From: Opitutaceae bacterium
GTDB taxonomy: Bacteria > Verrucomicrobiota > Verrucomicrobiia > Opitutales > Opitutaceae
Direction: 5' to 3'
Assembly: GCA_027482185.1 (NCBI GenBank)
Contig: JAIXWF010000013.1
Coordinates: 930,001-994,000, forward strand
DNA: 64,000 nt
In this document: positions 8,292 to 16,205 of the stretch, piece by piece
How positions within the stretch are numbered: the stretch's first letter is position 1
Layout: each line of letters begins with the position of its first letter
Made by a program: the position numbers and the translations under genes
Notes under the pieces: model-generated
Told to the model about the DNA's origin: nothing
Seen by the model: only the letters and a program-made list of their open reading frames with translations
The model's database searches: none

Positions 8292-9269
8292 TCACACCGG
8301 CGCCAGTGTGCACAGGGCGTCGCCGCGCCGCACCGAGCGTTGGCGCCGCAACATCACGACGCGGCCGCCGCGTTCCGCCCGGACGCGGTGCACGGCGTCG
8401 GTGCCCAGCTCCGCGACTTGGCCGACCCATTGGCCGCGCCGGATCCGCGCGCCCACCGTTACGGCCGGCGTGAAGAGTCCGTCGGCGGGAGCGGGATGAT
8501 GAATCTGCAGGTGCGCCTCGTCGGCGTCGCGTGTGAGCCGAAAATGCTGCTGCCCGCGCGGCGCGCGCGGGCCGGCGCCAGGCAGCAGGCGGAGCCGGTG
8601 CAGCACGCGGCGCAGGCCGCGATCGAGATTTTCCAGGTCGGTGGGCGCGATGCCGCCGGCGCCGCGGCATTCGACGTAGATCGCCGGCAGGCCGCGGGCA
8701 TGCGCGGCGCTCAGGGTGCGGCCGGGCAAAAACGGTCCGGCCCAGCACCAGAACTCGGCGAACGCCGCCGCCAGCGCGCGCTGCGTCCGGTCGACCGCCG
8801 CGTCGGGGTGCACGATGTAGCCCGTCCACGGGAGCAGTTCGTAGGCCGCACCGGCGCTGTGCAGATCGATGTAGTGCGTGCACTGCGCGAGCAGCTGCGT
8901 GTCGAAAAGGTGGGCGAGCCGCGCGGTGACGGCGCCGCGGGCGCGGCCGGGAAAGGCCCGGGCGAGGTTGCCGCCGTCGGCCGGATGGCAGCGCTGGCCG
9001 GCGAAGAACGCGCCTTCGTTCAGCACGGGCACGGCCACGACGGTGCCGCGCAGGTTTTCCGGGCGCCACGTTTCGGCCCAGGCGCGGAGCAGGGCGGGGC
9101 CCTCGTATTCGTCGCCGTGCGTGGCGCCGTTGACGAGCAGCACGGGGCCGTCGCCGCCGCGCCAGATCCACGCGTCGAAGCCGACGCCGCGCGCGGCGAA
9201 GCGGCGGCGATGCAGGCCCGGGGGCAGGGCGCGCAGCGAACATTTGAAAGCGGCAACCGTTGATTCCAT
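8292..9269 (-). CDS. Succinylglutamate desuccinylase/aspartoacylase-family zinc hydrolase
   Basis: 325 residues from the ATG at 9269. Zinc ligands are visible as His51 and Glu54 (NGATHGDEYEGP) and His138 (IDLHSAG), the AstE/AspA pattern. The C-terminal part (HHPAPADGLFTPAVTVGARIRRGQWVG split across about 255-325) is the usual lipoyl-like beta domain. These enzymes remove acyl groups from amino compounds, so a deacylating step on an acylated amino sugar or amino acid fits. It faces the SDR gene tail to tail (8 bases) and diverges from the DUF4432-like gene with overlapping start codons. Substrate unknown. Confidence 0.85.
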   Translation of the reverse strand: MESTVAAFKCSLRALPPGLHRRRFAARGVGFDAWIWRGGDGPVLLVNGATHGDEYEGPALLRAWAETWRPENLRGTVVAVPVLNEGAFFAGQRCHPADGGNLARAFPGRARGAVTARLAHLFDTQLLAQCTHYIDLHSAGAAYELLPWTGYIVHPDAAVDRTQRALAAAFAEFWCWAGPFLPGRTLSAAHARGLPAIYVECRGAGGIAPTDLENLDRGLRRVLHRLRLLPGAGPRAPRGQQHFRLTRDADEAHLQIHHPAPADGLFTPAVTVGARIRRGQWVGQVAELGTDAVHRVRAERGGRVVMLRRQRSVRRGDALCTLAPV

Positions 9270-10392
9270 GGCAATGACCCGACCGAAACAGCCGGCCCTG
9301 CAGCGAGGCGCAAAGTCCCGGGCGCGGCAATCTTCCCGCAGTGGCAAGACCGCCGGACCAGTTGCCCGCTGGGTGCGGGACGGCGGCCGGCGTTTGCTGG
9401 TTCTGGAGAATGCCTGGTGCCGCGTGGCGGTGGCGCCGGAGCAGGGCGGGGCGATCGTCAGCCACATCGATCTGCGTTCGGGCCTCGATATCATCTGGCG
9501 CAATCCCTACGGCCAGCCGCCGCGCACGGCGGTGCTCGACCAGCCGATGGCGCGCGGCAGCGATCTCTACGACGTGATGGACGGCAGCTGGTATGTGTCA
9601 TTGCCGAACGGTTTTTTCGCGGGCGACTACTTCGGCGCCCCGCTCGGCACCCACGGCGAATTGCGCGCCGTGCCGTGGACGGTCGACGCCGTGCGCCAAC
9701 GCCGCGGCGAGCTGCGCGTGAGCCTGACGGGCACGTCGGTCCGGACGCCGATCGTCTACCGGCGCGAACTGGTGCTGCGGGCCGGCAGCGGATTGCTCGA
9801 ATGGCACGAGACGCTGGAGAACCGCTGGCACCGGCCGTTGCCGGTCGCGTGGCTGCAGCATCCGACCTTCGGCGGACCCTTGCTCGAAGGTGCGAGGCTC
9901 GTGGCGCCGGCGAAGACGGTGCGCCTATTCGCCGCCGACGATCCCTCGGCGTTGCAATTGAAAGCCGGATACAAGGGGCGCTGGCCGTTCGTGCCGGAGC
10001 GCGTCGGCGGCCGCCGCCGCGATTGCAGCATCGTGCCGCCGGCCGGCAGCGGCCTCGACCATTCGGTGCAACTGGGAGACTTCACGGCGGGCCGGGGCTG
10101 CATCTGGAACGAAGCCCGCGGACTCGGTTTCGCGCTGCAATGGGACCCGGCGGTATTTCCGTACGCGTGGTCGTGGAATTGCAGCGGCGGCGTGGACGCC
10201 TATCCGCTCTGGGGCGAGGGCCACATCATCACGTTGCAGCCGAGCACGTCGCCGGTCGGCCGTTTTCCGGACCTGCTGCGCCGCAAGGAAGTGCTCGTGC
10301 TGCCGGCGCGCGGCGCGGTTTCAACCGTCATGACGACGGGCTTCGTGACCAAGGCCGAGGGGCCGTGGACCGACGCGGAGGCGCGCCCGTGA
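9268..10392 (+). CDS. DUF4432-like / galactose-mutarotase-fold protein
   Basis: 374 residues from the ATG at 9268; an ATG at 9274 or a GTG at 9373 are alternatives. The first 35 residues are basic and poorly structured, and the mutarotase-like part begins at about RRLLVLENAWCRVAVAPEQGG. Beta-rich sequence with scattered His and Trp fits the carbohydrate-binding beta-sandwich of aldose-1-epimerase relatives. No signal peptide. The proposed start shares CCATGG with the divergent zinc hydrolase, leaving no promoter space, so the real start may be the downstream GTG. The stop overlaps the next gene's GTG by three bases. Sugar-binding role inferred. Confidence 0.7.
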   Translation: MAMTRPKQPALQRGAKSRARQSSRSGKTAGPVARWVRDGGRRLLVLENAWCRVAVAPEQGGAIVSHIDLRSGLDIIWRNPYGQPPRTAVLDQPMARGSDLYDVMDGSWYVSLPNGFFAGDYFGAPLGTHGELRAVPWTVDAVRQRRGELRVSLTGTSVRTPIVYRRELVLRAGSGLLEWHETLENRWHRPLPVAWLQHPTFGGPLLEGARLVAPAKTVRLFAADDPSALQLKAGYKGRWPFVPERVGGRRRDCSIVPPAGSGLDHSVQLGDFTAGRGCIWNEARGLGFALQWDPAVFPYAWSWNCSGGVDAYPLWGEGHIITLQPSTSPVGRFPDLLRRKEVLVLPARGAVSTVMTTGFVTKAEGPWTDAEARP

Positions 10393-11483
10393 ACCTCTGG
10401 CGGCACGCGGACAAATGGGCGGCGCCGCCGCGCGCGGGCGCGGTCACGCTGGGCGAGGGCGGCACGCCGTTGGTGCGGTCGCGGCGCATCGGGGCGGAGC
10501 TCGGGCTTTCCTCGCTGTGGTTCAAGCTGGAGGGCGGCAATCCCACGGGCTCCTACAAGGACCGTTTCGCGGCGGCGGCGGTCACGCACCTCGTCGCGGC
10601 GGGCTACCGCGCCTGTCTCGGAACTTCGAGCGGCAACACGGGCGCGGCGCTCGCCGCCTACTGCGCGCGGGCCGGCATCGGTTGTTTCCTCGCGATCGTC
10701 GAAGGCGCGCCGGAGGGCAAACTGCGCCAGATGCGGGCGTACGGCGCGCACCTGCTGCGCATCCGCGATTTCGGCAAGTCGCCCGAGGTGATCACGTCGG
10801 TCATGGCGGGCCTGGGCGAACTCGCGCGCCAGGTGGATGCCGGCTTCGAAGTCAGCGCGTACTGCCATTCGCCGCGCGGCATGGCGGGCGTGGAGACGAT
10901 CGGGCTCGAATTGGCCGAGACTTGGCCGGCGGAGCGGTTTCACGTGTTCAGCCCGGCGGGCGGCGGCGGGCTCACGTTGGCGACCGCGCGCGGCATCGCC
11001 GCCTGGGGTGCGCCGGGATCGGTGCATTGCGTGCAGCCGGCCGGCAACGATTCGATCGTCTCGGCCCTGCGGGCGGGCGCGGAACACGCAGTGGCGGTAA
11101 CGTCGCAGACGGGGATCAGCGGCCTGCAGGTCGGCAGCGTGCTCGACGGCGACGCCGTGATCGCGGCGTGCCGGCGCAGCGGCGGCACCGGCCAATTGGT
11201 GGAGGACGAACGCGTGCTCGGCTGGCAGGCGCGGCTCGCGCGCGAGGAAGGGATCTTTGGCGAACCGGCGGGCGCGGTCGCGCTGGCCGGGGTCGAGCGG
11301 GCGCTGGCGCAGGGCGAATTGCCGCGCGACCAACCGGTGGTCTGCCTCGTGACGGGCAGCGGCTTCAAGGACGAGCGTTCGCTCCTGCGGATGGCGGGCG
11401 AGACGCCGACGCCGCTGGTGGACTCATTCGCCGATTTTGCGACGGCCGTGCGCGATGCGCTGACCGGGCGCGGCCGCCGCTGA
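10389..11483 (+). CDS. Threonine-synthase-like PLP-dependent enzyme
   Basis: 364 residues, fold type II. Lys57 in GNPTGSYKDR is the PLP Schiff-base residue. GTSSGNTGAALA binds the phosphate/substrate and SPAGGGGLT is a glycine loop. The GTG start overlaps the previous stop (GTGA), so the gene is coupled to the DUF4432-like gene. Threonine synthases of this length convert phosphohomoserine, but in a catabolic locus a related beta- or gamma-elimination (deamination) of a hydroxy-amino acid is as likely. I do not assign thrC because no thrA or thrB neighbour is visible. Confidence 0.85.
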   Translation: MNLWRHADKWAAPPRAGAVTLGEGGTPLVRSRRIGAELGLSSLWFKLEGGNPTGSYKDRFAAAAVTHLVAAGYRACLGTSSGNTGAALAAYCARAGIGCFLAIVEGAPEGKLRQMRAYGAHLLRIRDFGKSPEVITSVMAGLGELARQVDAGFEVSAYCHSPRGMAGVETIGLELAETWPAERFHVFSPAGGGGLTLATARGIAAWGAPGSVHCVQPAGNDSIVSALRAGAEHAVAVTSQTGISGLQVGSVLDGDAVIAACRRSGGTGQLVEDERVLGWQARLAREEGIFGEPAGAVALAGVERALAQGELPRDQPVVCLVTGSGFKDERSLLRMAGETPTPLVDSFADFATAVRDALTGRGRR

Positions 11484-11541
11484 GCGACCGGTCCGGTCTC
11501 CTAACGTTCAGCTCTCGATTCCCAATCGCGCAGCAGCATTC

Positions 11542-12321
11542 TCACGCCTCGCCGAGACCGTCGCGCAGGGTCTGCGCAAACGTCGGCAGCATGCGCATGA
11601 CGGCACCGAAGTCGGAACCGTGCGCGATGAGCGTTGCGCCTTGCTGGCGGAGCAACGCGATGTCCTCGGCGGTGCCGGAGGGGCGGCCCCAGGCGACGCC
11701 GGCGCGGGCGGCCGCGGCGGCCACGACGGCCTGGGCCTCGATCATCTTCGGATTTTTCCAATCGAGCGGGCAGCCGAGCCGCAGCGAGAGGTCGCCGGGA
11801 CCAATAAAGAGGCCGTCGACGCCCGGCGTGGCCGCGATGGCGTCGATGTTGCCGAGAGCTTCGGGCGTCTCGATCTGGAGAATGAGAAACGTCTCCGCGT
11901 TGGCCGCGGCGGGGTAGGCGGCCGTGCCGGCGAGGTAGAATTCGTTGTCGAGGCCGGCGCCGTCGAGGCCGCGCTGGCCCACGGGAGGAAATTTCACGGC
12001 CTGCGCGATCTGGCGCGCTTCGGCGGCGGTGTTGACCAGCGGGCACATCAGGCCGGAGGCGCCGTCCTCGAGCAGGTGGTAGAGCTCGGTTGCGTTGCGG
12101 CTGCCGGTGCGCACGAGGCAGTCGATGTTGGCGAGGTGGTGGAGGGCGATGAAGCGCTGCAGTTCATGGCGCTCCCAGGTGCTGTGTTCCGTGTCCAGCC
12201 AGATGGCGTCGAAGCCCGCCTTGGCGGCGTGGGCGGGAAACATCGTCGTCGGATAGTAGAGGCACGCGATGCGGGCGGCTTTGCCCTGACGGAGGCGGGC
12301 GCGGAGGAGGGAGGAGCGCAT
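11542..12321 (-). CDS. HpcH/HpaI-family aldolase
   Basis: 259 residues, typical length. Catalytic His46 (LDTEHS), the metal ligands Glu151 (LQIETPEA) and Asp177 (GPGDLSLRLG), and the FPPVGQRG motif (111-118) are present. The family makes or breaks 2-keto-3-deoxy or 4-hydroxy-2-oxo acids to pyruvate plus an aldehyde; relatives include RhmA/YfaU and HpaI. It is the second pyruvate-type aldolase in the locus, after the DapA-like one. It diverges from the NanM-like gene across a 161-base spacer with an AT-rich patch. Substrate not readable from the sequence. Confidence 0.9.
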   Translation of the reverse strand: MRSSLLRARLRQGKAARIACLYYPTTMFPAHAAKAGFDAIWLDTEHSTWERHELQRFIALHHLANIDCLVRTGSRNATELYHLLEDGASGLMCPLVNTAAEARQIAQAVKFPPVGQRGLDGAGLDNEFYLAGTAAYPAAANAETFLILQIETPEALGNIDAIAATPGVDGLFIGPGDLSLRLGCPLDWKNPKMIEAQAVVAAAAARAGVAWGRPSGTAEDIALLRQQGATLIAHGSDFGAVMRMLPTFAQTLRDGLGEA

Positions 12322-12377
12322 GTTGGGGAGACGCCACCGTAGGCCGCGGCGCCGGCCGGGGACAACCGGCGAAACGG

Positions 12378-12395
12378 TGGCATATCATATGACCA
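12378..12395 (-). promoter_or_regulatory. Weak relative of the locus operator
   Basis: On the minus strand this reads TGGTCATATGATATGCCA. The TGGTCA half-site is perfect. The right half is degenerate and one base closer than in the other copies (18 rather than 19 bp). It contains the perfect odd palindrome CATATCATATG (12381-12391), the only AT-rich patch in the spacer between the HpcH/HpaI aldolase and the NanM-like gene. Confidence 0.3.
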
Positions 12396-12482
12396 GTTGG
12401 CGGACGTTGTTCCCGGCCGGATTCGCCGCGACAACGGCGGCGCATCCGGACTCGCCGTCCGGCCGCCCCTCCCGCACACGCT

Positions 12483-13559
12483 ATGCCGGTCCCGCCCCAC
12501 CTGCCCATGTTCCGCTTCCTTGCTCCCTGCGGTTTTGCCCTCGTGCCGCTGCTGGCGGTGGCCGCCGAGTCCGCCGCGGCGCCGGCTTGGACCGCGCGGC
12601 CCGCGTATCCGCTGGCGCCGGGCATGGCGGGAATCGTCGCGGGTGCGCACGGCGGCGTGCTGATCGCGGCGGGCGGCGCCAATTTCCCGGACCGCATGCC
12701 GTGGGACGGCGGCAAGAAGGTCTACTACGACGAGATCTTTGTGCTCGCGCCGGGGGCGTCCGCGTGGCGGCCCGCCGGCAAACTGCCGGAGCGCCGCGCC
12801 TATGCGGCGTGCGTGTCGCTGCCCGGCGGCGTCTTGCTCATCGGCGGCGAGAACGCTGACACCGTTTTCGGGGATACGCTTTGGCTGCGCTGGGACGGCC
12901 GCGCGGTCGTGGCCGAACGCGGTCCGGCCTTGCCGGCGCCGCGGACCAGCCAGGTCGCCGTCGTGCTCGACGGCCGCGTGTATGTGGCCGGCGGTTACGC
13001 ACCCGGGCCGGTGCGGACCAGTTGCGGCGATTTCTGGCGGCTCGATCCCGCGCGGGCCGGCGGCTGGGAAACGTTGGCGACGTGGCCGGGACCGACGCGG
13101 GCGCAGGGCACGATCGCGGCGCTCGACGGCGCGATTTACCTCATCAGCGGCCTGGAGATGACGGTCGATGCGGCCGGCAAACCGCAGCCGAAGTACCTGG
13201 GTGACGCGTACCGGTTCCGCGCCGGCCAATGGGAACGCCTGCCGGATGCGCCGTGGACGGCGATCGCGGCCCCGACGCCGGCGCCGGTGACGCCGGCCAA
13301 CGGCCGGATCTGGGTGCTCGGCGGCGTGGATTCCCGGCTCGTCGGCAAGGTCCCGCGCGACACGCGCGTGCCGGACCACGTCATGTGTTTCGACACCGGC
13401 AGCGGCGTTTGGCGGACCGTGTCGGAACGTTGGCCCGATCCGGTCGTGACGTCACCCGCGGTGCCGTTCGCGGGCGAGTGGTGGATCGTTTCCGGCGAGA
13501 TCATGGCCGGGGTTCGCACGACGAGCGTCTGGTCGTGGCAACCGGAGGGCAGCCGATGA
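12483..13559 (+). CDS. Exported kelch-type mutarotase, NanM/YjhT-like
   Basis: 358 residues from ATG at 12483; an ATG at 12507 begins directly with the signal peptide (FALVPLLAVAAESAAA) and may be the true start. At least five kelch-like blades are visible, each with a GG after a hydrophobic strand (LIAAGGANFP, VLLIGGEN, VYVAGGYA, IWVLGGVD). The GGANFP segment followed by KKVYYDEIFVL is characteristic of the cyclically permuted mutarotase family that includes NanM, which epimerises N-acetylneuraminate. Exported location fits action before uptake. The MFS gene start overlaps its stop (ATGA). Substrate inferred as sialic-acid-like. Confidence 0.85.
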   Translation: MPVPPHLPMFRFLAPCGFALVPLLAVAAESAAAPAWTARPAYPLAPGMAGIVAGAHGGVLIAAGGANFPDRMPWDGGKKVYYDEIFVLAPGASAWRPAGKLPERRAYAACVSLPGGVLLIGGENADTVFGDTLWLRWDGRAVVAERGPALPAPRTSQVAVVLDGRVYVAGGYAPGPVRTSCGDFWRLDPARAGGWETLATWPGPTRAQGTIAALDGAIYLISGLEMTVDAAGKPQPKYLGDAYRFRAGQWERLPDAPWTAIAAPTPAPVTPANGRIWVLGGVDSRLVGKVPRDTRVPDHVMCFDTGSGVWRTVSERWPDPVVTSPAVPFAGEWWIVSGEIMAGVRTTSVWSWQPEGSR

Positions 13560-14788
13560 GCGCGTCCGAGCCGTCGCTCAAGCGCGCCTGGCTGGTGGTC
13601 GCGCTGCTGTGGTTTGTCGGATTTCTCAACTACCTCGACCGCGTCATGATCACGACGATGCGGCAGTCGATCGTGGAGGTGATCCCGATGACGGATGCGC
13701 AGTTCGGCCTGTTGACGACGATCTTTTTGGTCGTTTACGGCCTGCTGAGTCCGTTCGCGGGTTACCTGGCTGACCGTTTCAACCGCAGCCATGTGATCGT
13801 GATCAGCCTCGTCGCGTGGTCGGCGATCACGTGGCTCACGGCGCACGCGACGACCTACGGCGAACTGCTCGCGACGCGCGCGCTGATGGGCATCAGCGAA
13901 GCCTGCTACATTCCCGCGGCGCTCGCGTTGATCGCGGACTACCACGGGCCCAAGACGCGGTCGCTGGCCAACGGCGTGCACCTCAGCGGCGTGATGGTGG
14001 GCGCGGGCATGGGCGGCGTCGGCGGGATGATCGCCGAAAGCCACGGCTGGGCGAAAGCCTTCGAGTGGTTCGGCCAACTCGGCATCGTGCTCGCGATCGT
14101 GACGGCGATTTTCCTGCGGGACCAACGCGTCGCGGCCGCGGGCAAAGCGGCCGCCACTCCGGCGGTGGAGGACGTCAAACTCGGGGAGGCGCTGCGGAGC
14201 CTGTTCGGCAGCCGGGACTTCCTGCTGGCGCTGGGCTACTGGGGCCTGCTCGGCATGAGCGTGTGGTCGGTCGTCGGCTGGATGCCGACTTATCTGAAGG
14301 AGCACTTTTCGCTCGGTCAGGGCGTCGCGGGGATTTCGGCCACGGGCTACTACCAGGGCGCTTCGATCGTCGGCATTTTGTTCGGCGGTTGGCTGGCGGA
14401 CCGTTGGAGCCGGACGCGGCCGAACGCCCCCGTGCTCGTGCCGTTGATCGGCATGGCGGTGGCGGCGCCCGCGATCCTGTTGGCCTCGAGCACGACCGTG
14501 CTGCCGTTGGCGATCGCGGGTCTGATGCTGTTCGGCCTGACAAAGTCGTTCGCCGACGCGAACATGATGCCGATCCTCACCTTGGTCTCCGACAAGCGCT
14601 ACCGCGCCACGGGTTACGGCGTGCTCAATCTTTGCGCGTGCCTCGTCGGCGGGATCACGATTTATGCCGGCGGCGCGCTGCGCGACGCGCAGATCAACGT
14701 CAGCACGATTTTCCACTTCGGCGCCGCGAGCGTCGTGGTCTGCGGCGTGCTGCTGTACTTCGTGCGCCCCAAGCCGGCGGCTCCCTGA
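13556..14788 (+). CDS. Major facilitator superfamily importer
   Basis: 410 residues, 12 predicted membrane segments. The cytoplasmic loop between segments 2 and 3 reads GYLADRFNR, the MFS motif A, and a second copy, GGWLADRWSR, follows segment 8. NYLDR in segment 1 and TRALMGISEACYIPA in segment 4 resemble the anion:cation symporter group (hexuronate, sialate and galactonate carriers such as ExuT and NanT). Coupled by ATGA to the NanM-like gene. Probably carries the sugar acid product across the inner membrane. Substrate is inferred from the neighbours only. Confidence 0.9.
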   Translation: MSASEPSLKRAWLVVALLWFVGFLNYLDRVMITTMRQSIVEVIPMTDAQFGLLTTIFLVVYGLLSPFAGYLADRFNRSHVIVISLVAWSAITWLTAHATTYGELLATRALMGISEACYIPAALALIADYHGPKTRSLANGVHLSGVMVGAGMGGVGGMIAESHGWAKAFEWFGQLGIVLAIVTAIFLRDQRVAAAGKAAATPAVEDVKLGEALRSLFGSRDFLLALGYWGLLGMSVWSVVGWMPTYLKEHFSLGQGVAGISATGYYQGASIVGILFGGWLADRWSRTRPNAPVLVPLIGMAVAAPAILLASSTTVLPLAIAGLMLFGLTKSFADANMMPILTLVSDKRYRATGYGVLNLCACLVGGITIYAGGALRDAQINVSTIFHFGAASVVVCGVLLYFVRPKPAAP

Positions 14789-14798
14789 AACCGACGGA

Positions 14799-16058
14799 TC
14801 AAGGCGCCGGCGGCGGAACGGCGGCGAGACCGGCGAGAATCTCCAAGCGGGACTCGTTGAACAGGTGGAGTCCGTCCGCGCCTGCCGCGTACCAGCGAGC
14901 GGAGCGTTCGCGGTACTGTTCCAAAGTCAGTTGGGCCCGGGGCGGTGGCTGCAGTTTGCCGGCGGCAATCAGGCGATCTTCCTCGGCGGTGCGGTCGTGG
15001 CCGTCCAGAATTGCTTCTTCGCCGAAGAGCAGGGCACAGCCGGACGGGCGCGCCAGCGCGGCGAACGGCGCGAGGTCGAAGGTATAGCCGCCTTTGCCGT
15101 ATTGGCCGACCACCAGATAATCGAGCAGGTCCTCCGCGAGCCACGCGCGCACGTCGCAGCCCCAGTCCGGGTACTTGCGCCAATCGATCCGAACCGAAAG
15201 CCCGAGCCGACGGCCCCGGGTGCGCCCGACCTCGTCGAGCAGCCGGCGCACGTCGCGGACGAACCCCGTCATGATTTCGGCGCGCAGCGGCGCCCAGCGC
15301 GGATCGTCGGCCGGGACCGCCGCGGGATCGGCGCCGTAGCGACCGCGAAACGCCGCGGCCATCGGTTCCTCGTGGCCGAAGAAGGGCGGGTGGCGCTGGA
15401 AATCGAGATTGAGGCCGTCGATGTCCTGCTCCGCGGCCTCGCGCAGGATCGCGAGCTTGAAGGCGCGGACTTCCGGGAACGCGTACGACTGCTTCGGCAG
15501 CAATTTGCCTTGTTGGCTGCGCTGCCGGAATTCCGGGTGCTCCCACCAAAAGGTACTGTTCGCGTAACGGGGAAACGAGCCGCCCCACATTTCGGGCGCG
15601 TAGTCGCCGTTCATCCGCAGCGAGGCGTAGCAGGCGATCCCGGCCTCCCGGCAGGCGGAGGCGACGACCTGCAGGGTATGCACGCCCTCGCCGGCGAGGC
15701 GGTGCAGCGTTTCGCTCGCCAGCCGGTCGCCGCGCCGCGGGAACTCCGTCAGGCCGGCACCGACCAGTTCCGTCACGCGCGAGGGATAGTTCGAGCGGCT
15801 GCCGGCAAGGATGCACCATTCCATGACGGCGACGGGCGTGTCGCGGTAGCGGGACATCTCGCGGCGGAGATCGTCCGCGGTGCGGTAGCGGCCGCTGTGG
15901 AAATGGGAGAAACCGTCGTCGTTGACGACGATGAGTTTCCCGCCCCCGCGGGGCACCGGCGGCCGGGCCGCGCGCAGGACGGGCGCGCCGACCGCCCAGC
16001 CCGCGGCCGCGGCGGCGAGGCGGATCCAGGTGCGGCGGGTGAGGGCGGGGGAGGGCAT
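14799..16058 (-). CDS. Tat-exported GHL10-like barrel protein (putative glycoside hydrolase-like)
   Basis: 419 residues. The N-terminus TRRTWIRLAAAAAGWAVGA looks like a twin-arginine signal. The body resembles the glycosyl-hydrolase-like family-10 barrels (GHL10): VVNDDGFSHF near the start, YASLRMNGDY, then DIDGLNLDFQRHP, whose Asp residues sit where a catalytic acid would lie, and GADGLHLFNESR at the end. A paralogue with the same landmarks is at 23410. No activity is established for this subgroup. It meets the MFS gene tail to tail, with 10 bases between, and diverges from the sialidase-SGNH gene across a spacer holding an operator copy. Confidence 0.75.
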   Translation of the reverse strand: MPSPALTRRTWIRLAAAAAGWAVGAPVLRAARPPVPRGGGKLIVVNDDGFSHFHSGRYRTADDLRREMSRYRDTPVAVMEWCILAGSRSNYPSRVTELVGAGLTEFPRRGDRLASETLHRLAGEGVHTLQVVASACREAGIACYASLRMNGDYAPEMWGGSFPRYANSTFWWEHPEFRQRSQQGKLLPKQSYAFPEVRAFKLAILREAAEQDIDGLNLDFQRHPPFFGHEEPMAAAFRGRYGADPAAVPADDPRWAPLRAEIMTGFVRDVRRLLDEVGRTRGRRLGLSVRIDWRKYPDWGCDVRAWLAEDLLDYLVVGQYGKGGYTFDLAPFAALARPSGCALLFGEEAILDGHDRTAEEDRLIAAGKLQPPPRAQLTLEQYRERSARWYAAGADGLHLFNESRLEILAGLAAVPPPAP

Positions 16059-16113
16059 GGCAGGGGCGGCGCGCAGCGTGCCGCGGTGCCGGTTCGACGC
16101 GAGCCGCGCCGTT

Positions 16114-16132
16114 TGGTCAACCCTTGTTACCA
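16114..16132 (+). promoter_or_regulatory. Candidate operator, copy 2 (TGGTCAACCCTTGTTACCA)
   Basis: This is an imperfect inverted repeat: TGGT(C)AAC and GTTACCA around CCTT. It lies between the divergent GHL10-like and sialidase-SGNH genes, 74 bases before the latter's ATG. The same TGGTCA-N6-GTTACC frame is exact at 17977. Confidence 0.55.
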
Positions 16133-16205
16133 GACCTTGCCGCTGGGCGGCCGGCCGCTTCGCTGGTGCCCTGAGCGCCGCGGCGCCACCCCTCCGAATC
16201 CAGCC

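Noticed and set aside
7435-9465. Long open frame on the minus strand across the SDR and hydrolase genes
   Set aside because: Its translation is Arg/Pro/Ala-rich low-complexity sequence with no motifs, as expected for a shadow frame in GC-rich DNA; the SDR on the plus strand has all its motifs.
10389-11483. Firm thrC assignment
   Set aside because: The PLP motif is right but there is no thrA or thrB context and the gene is in a catabolic regulon.
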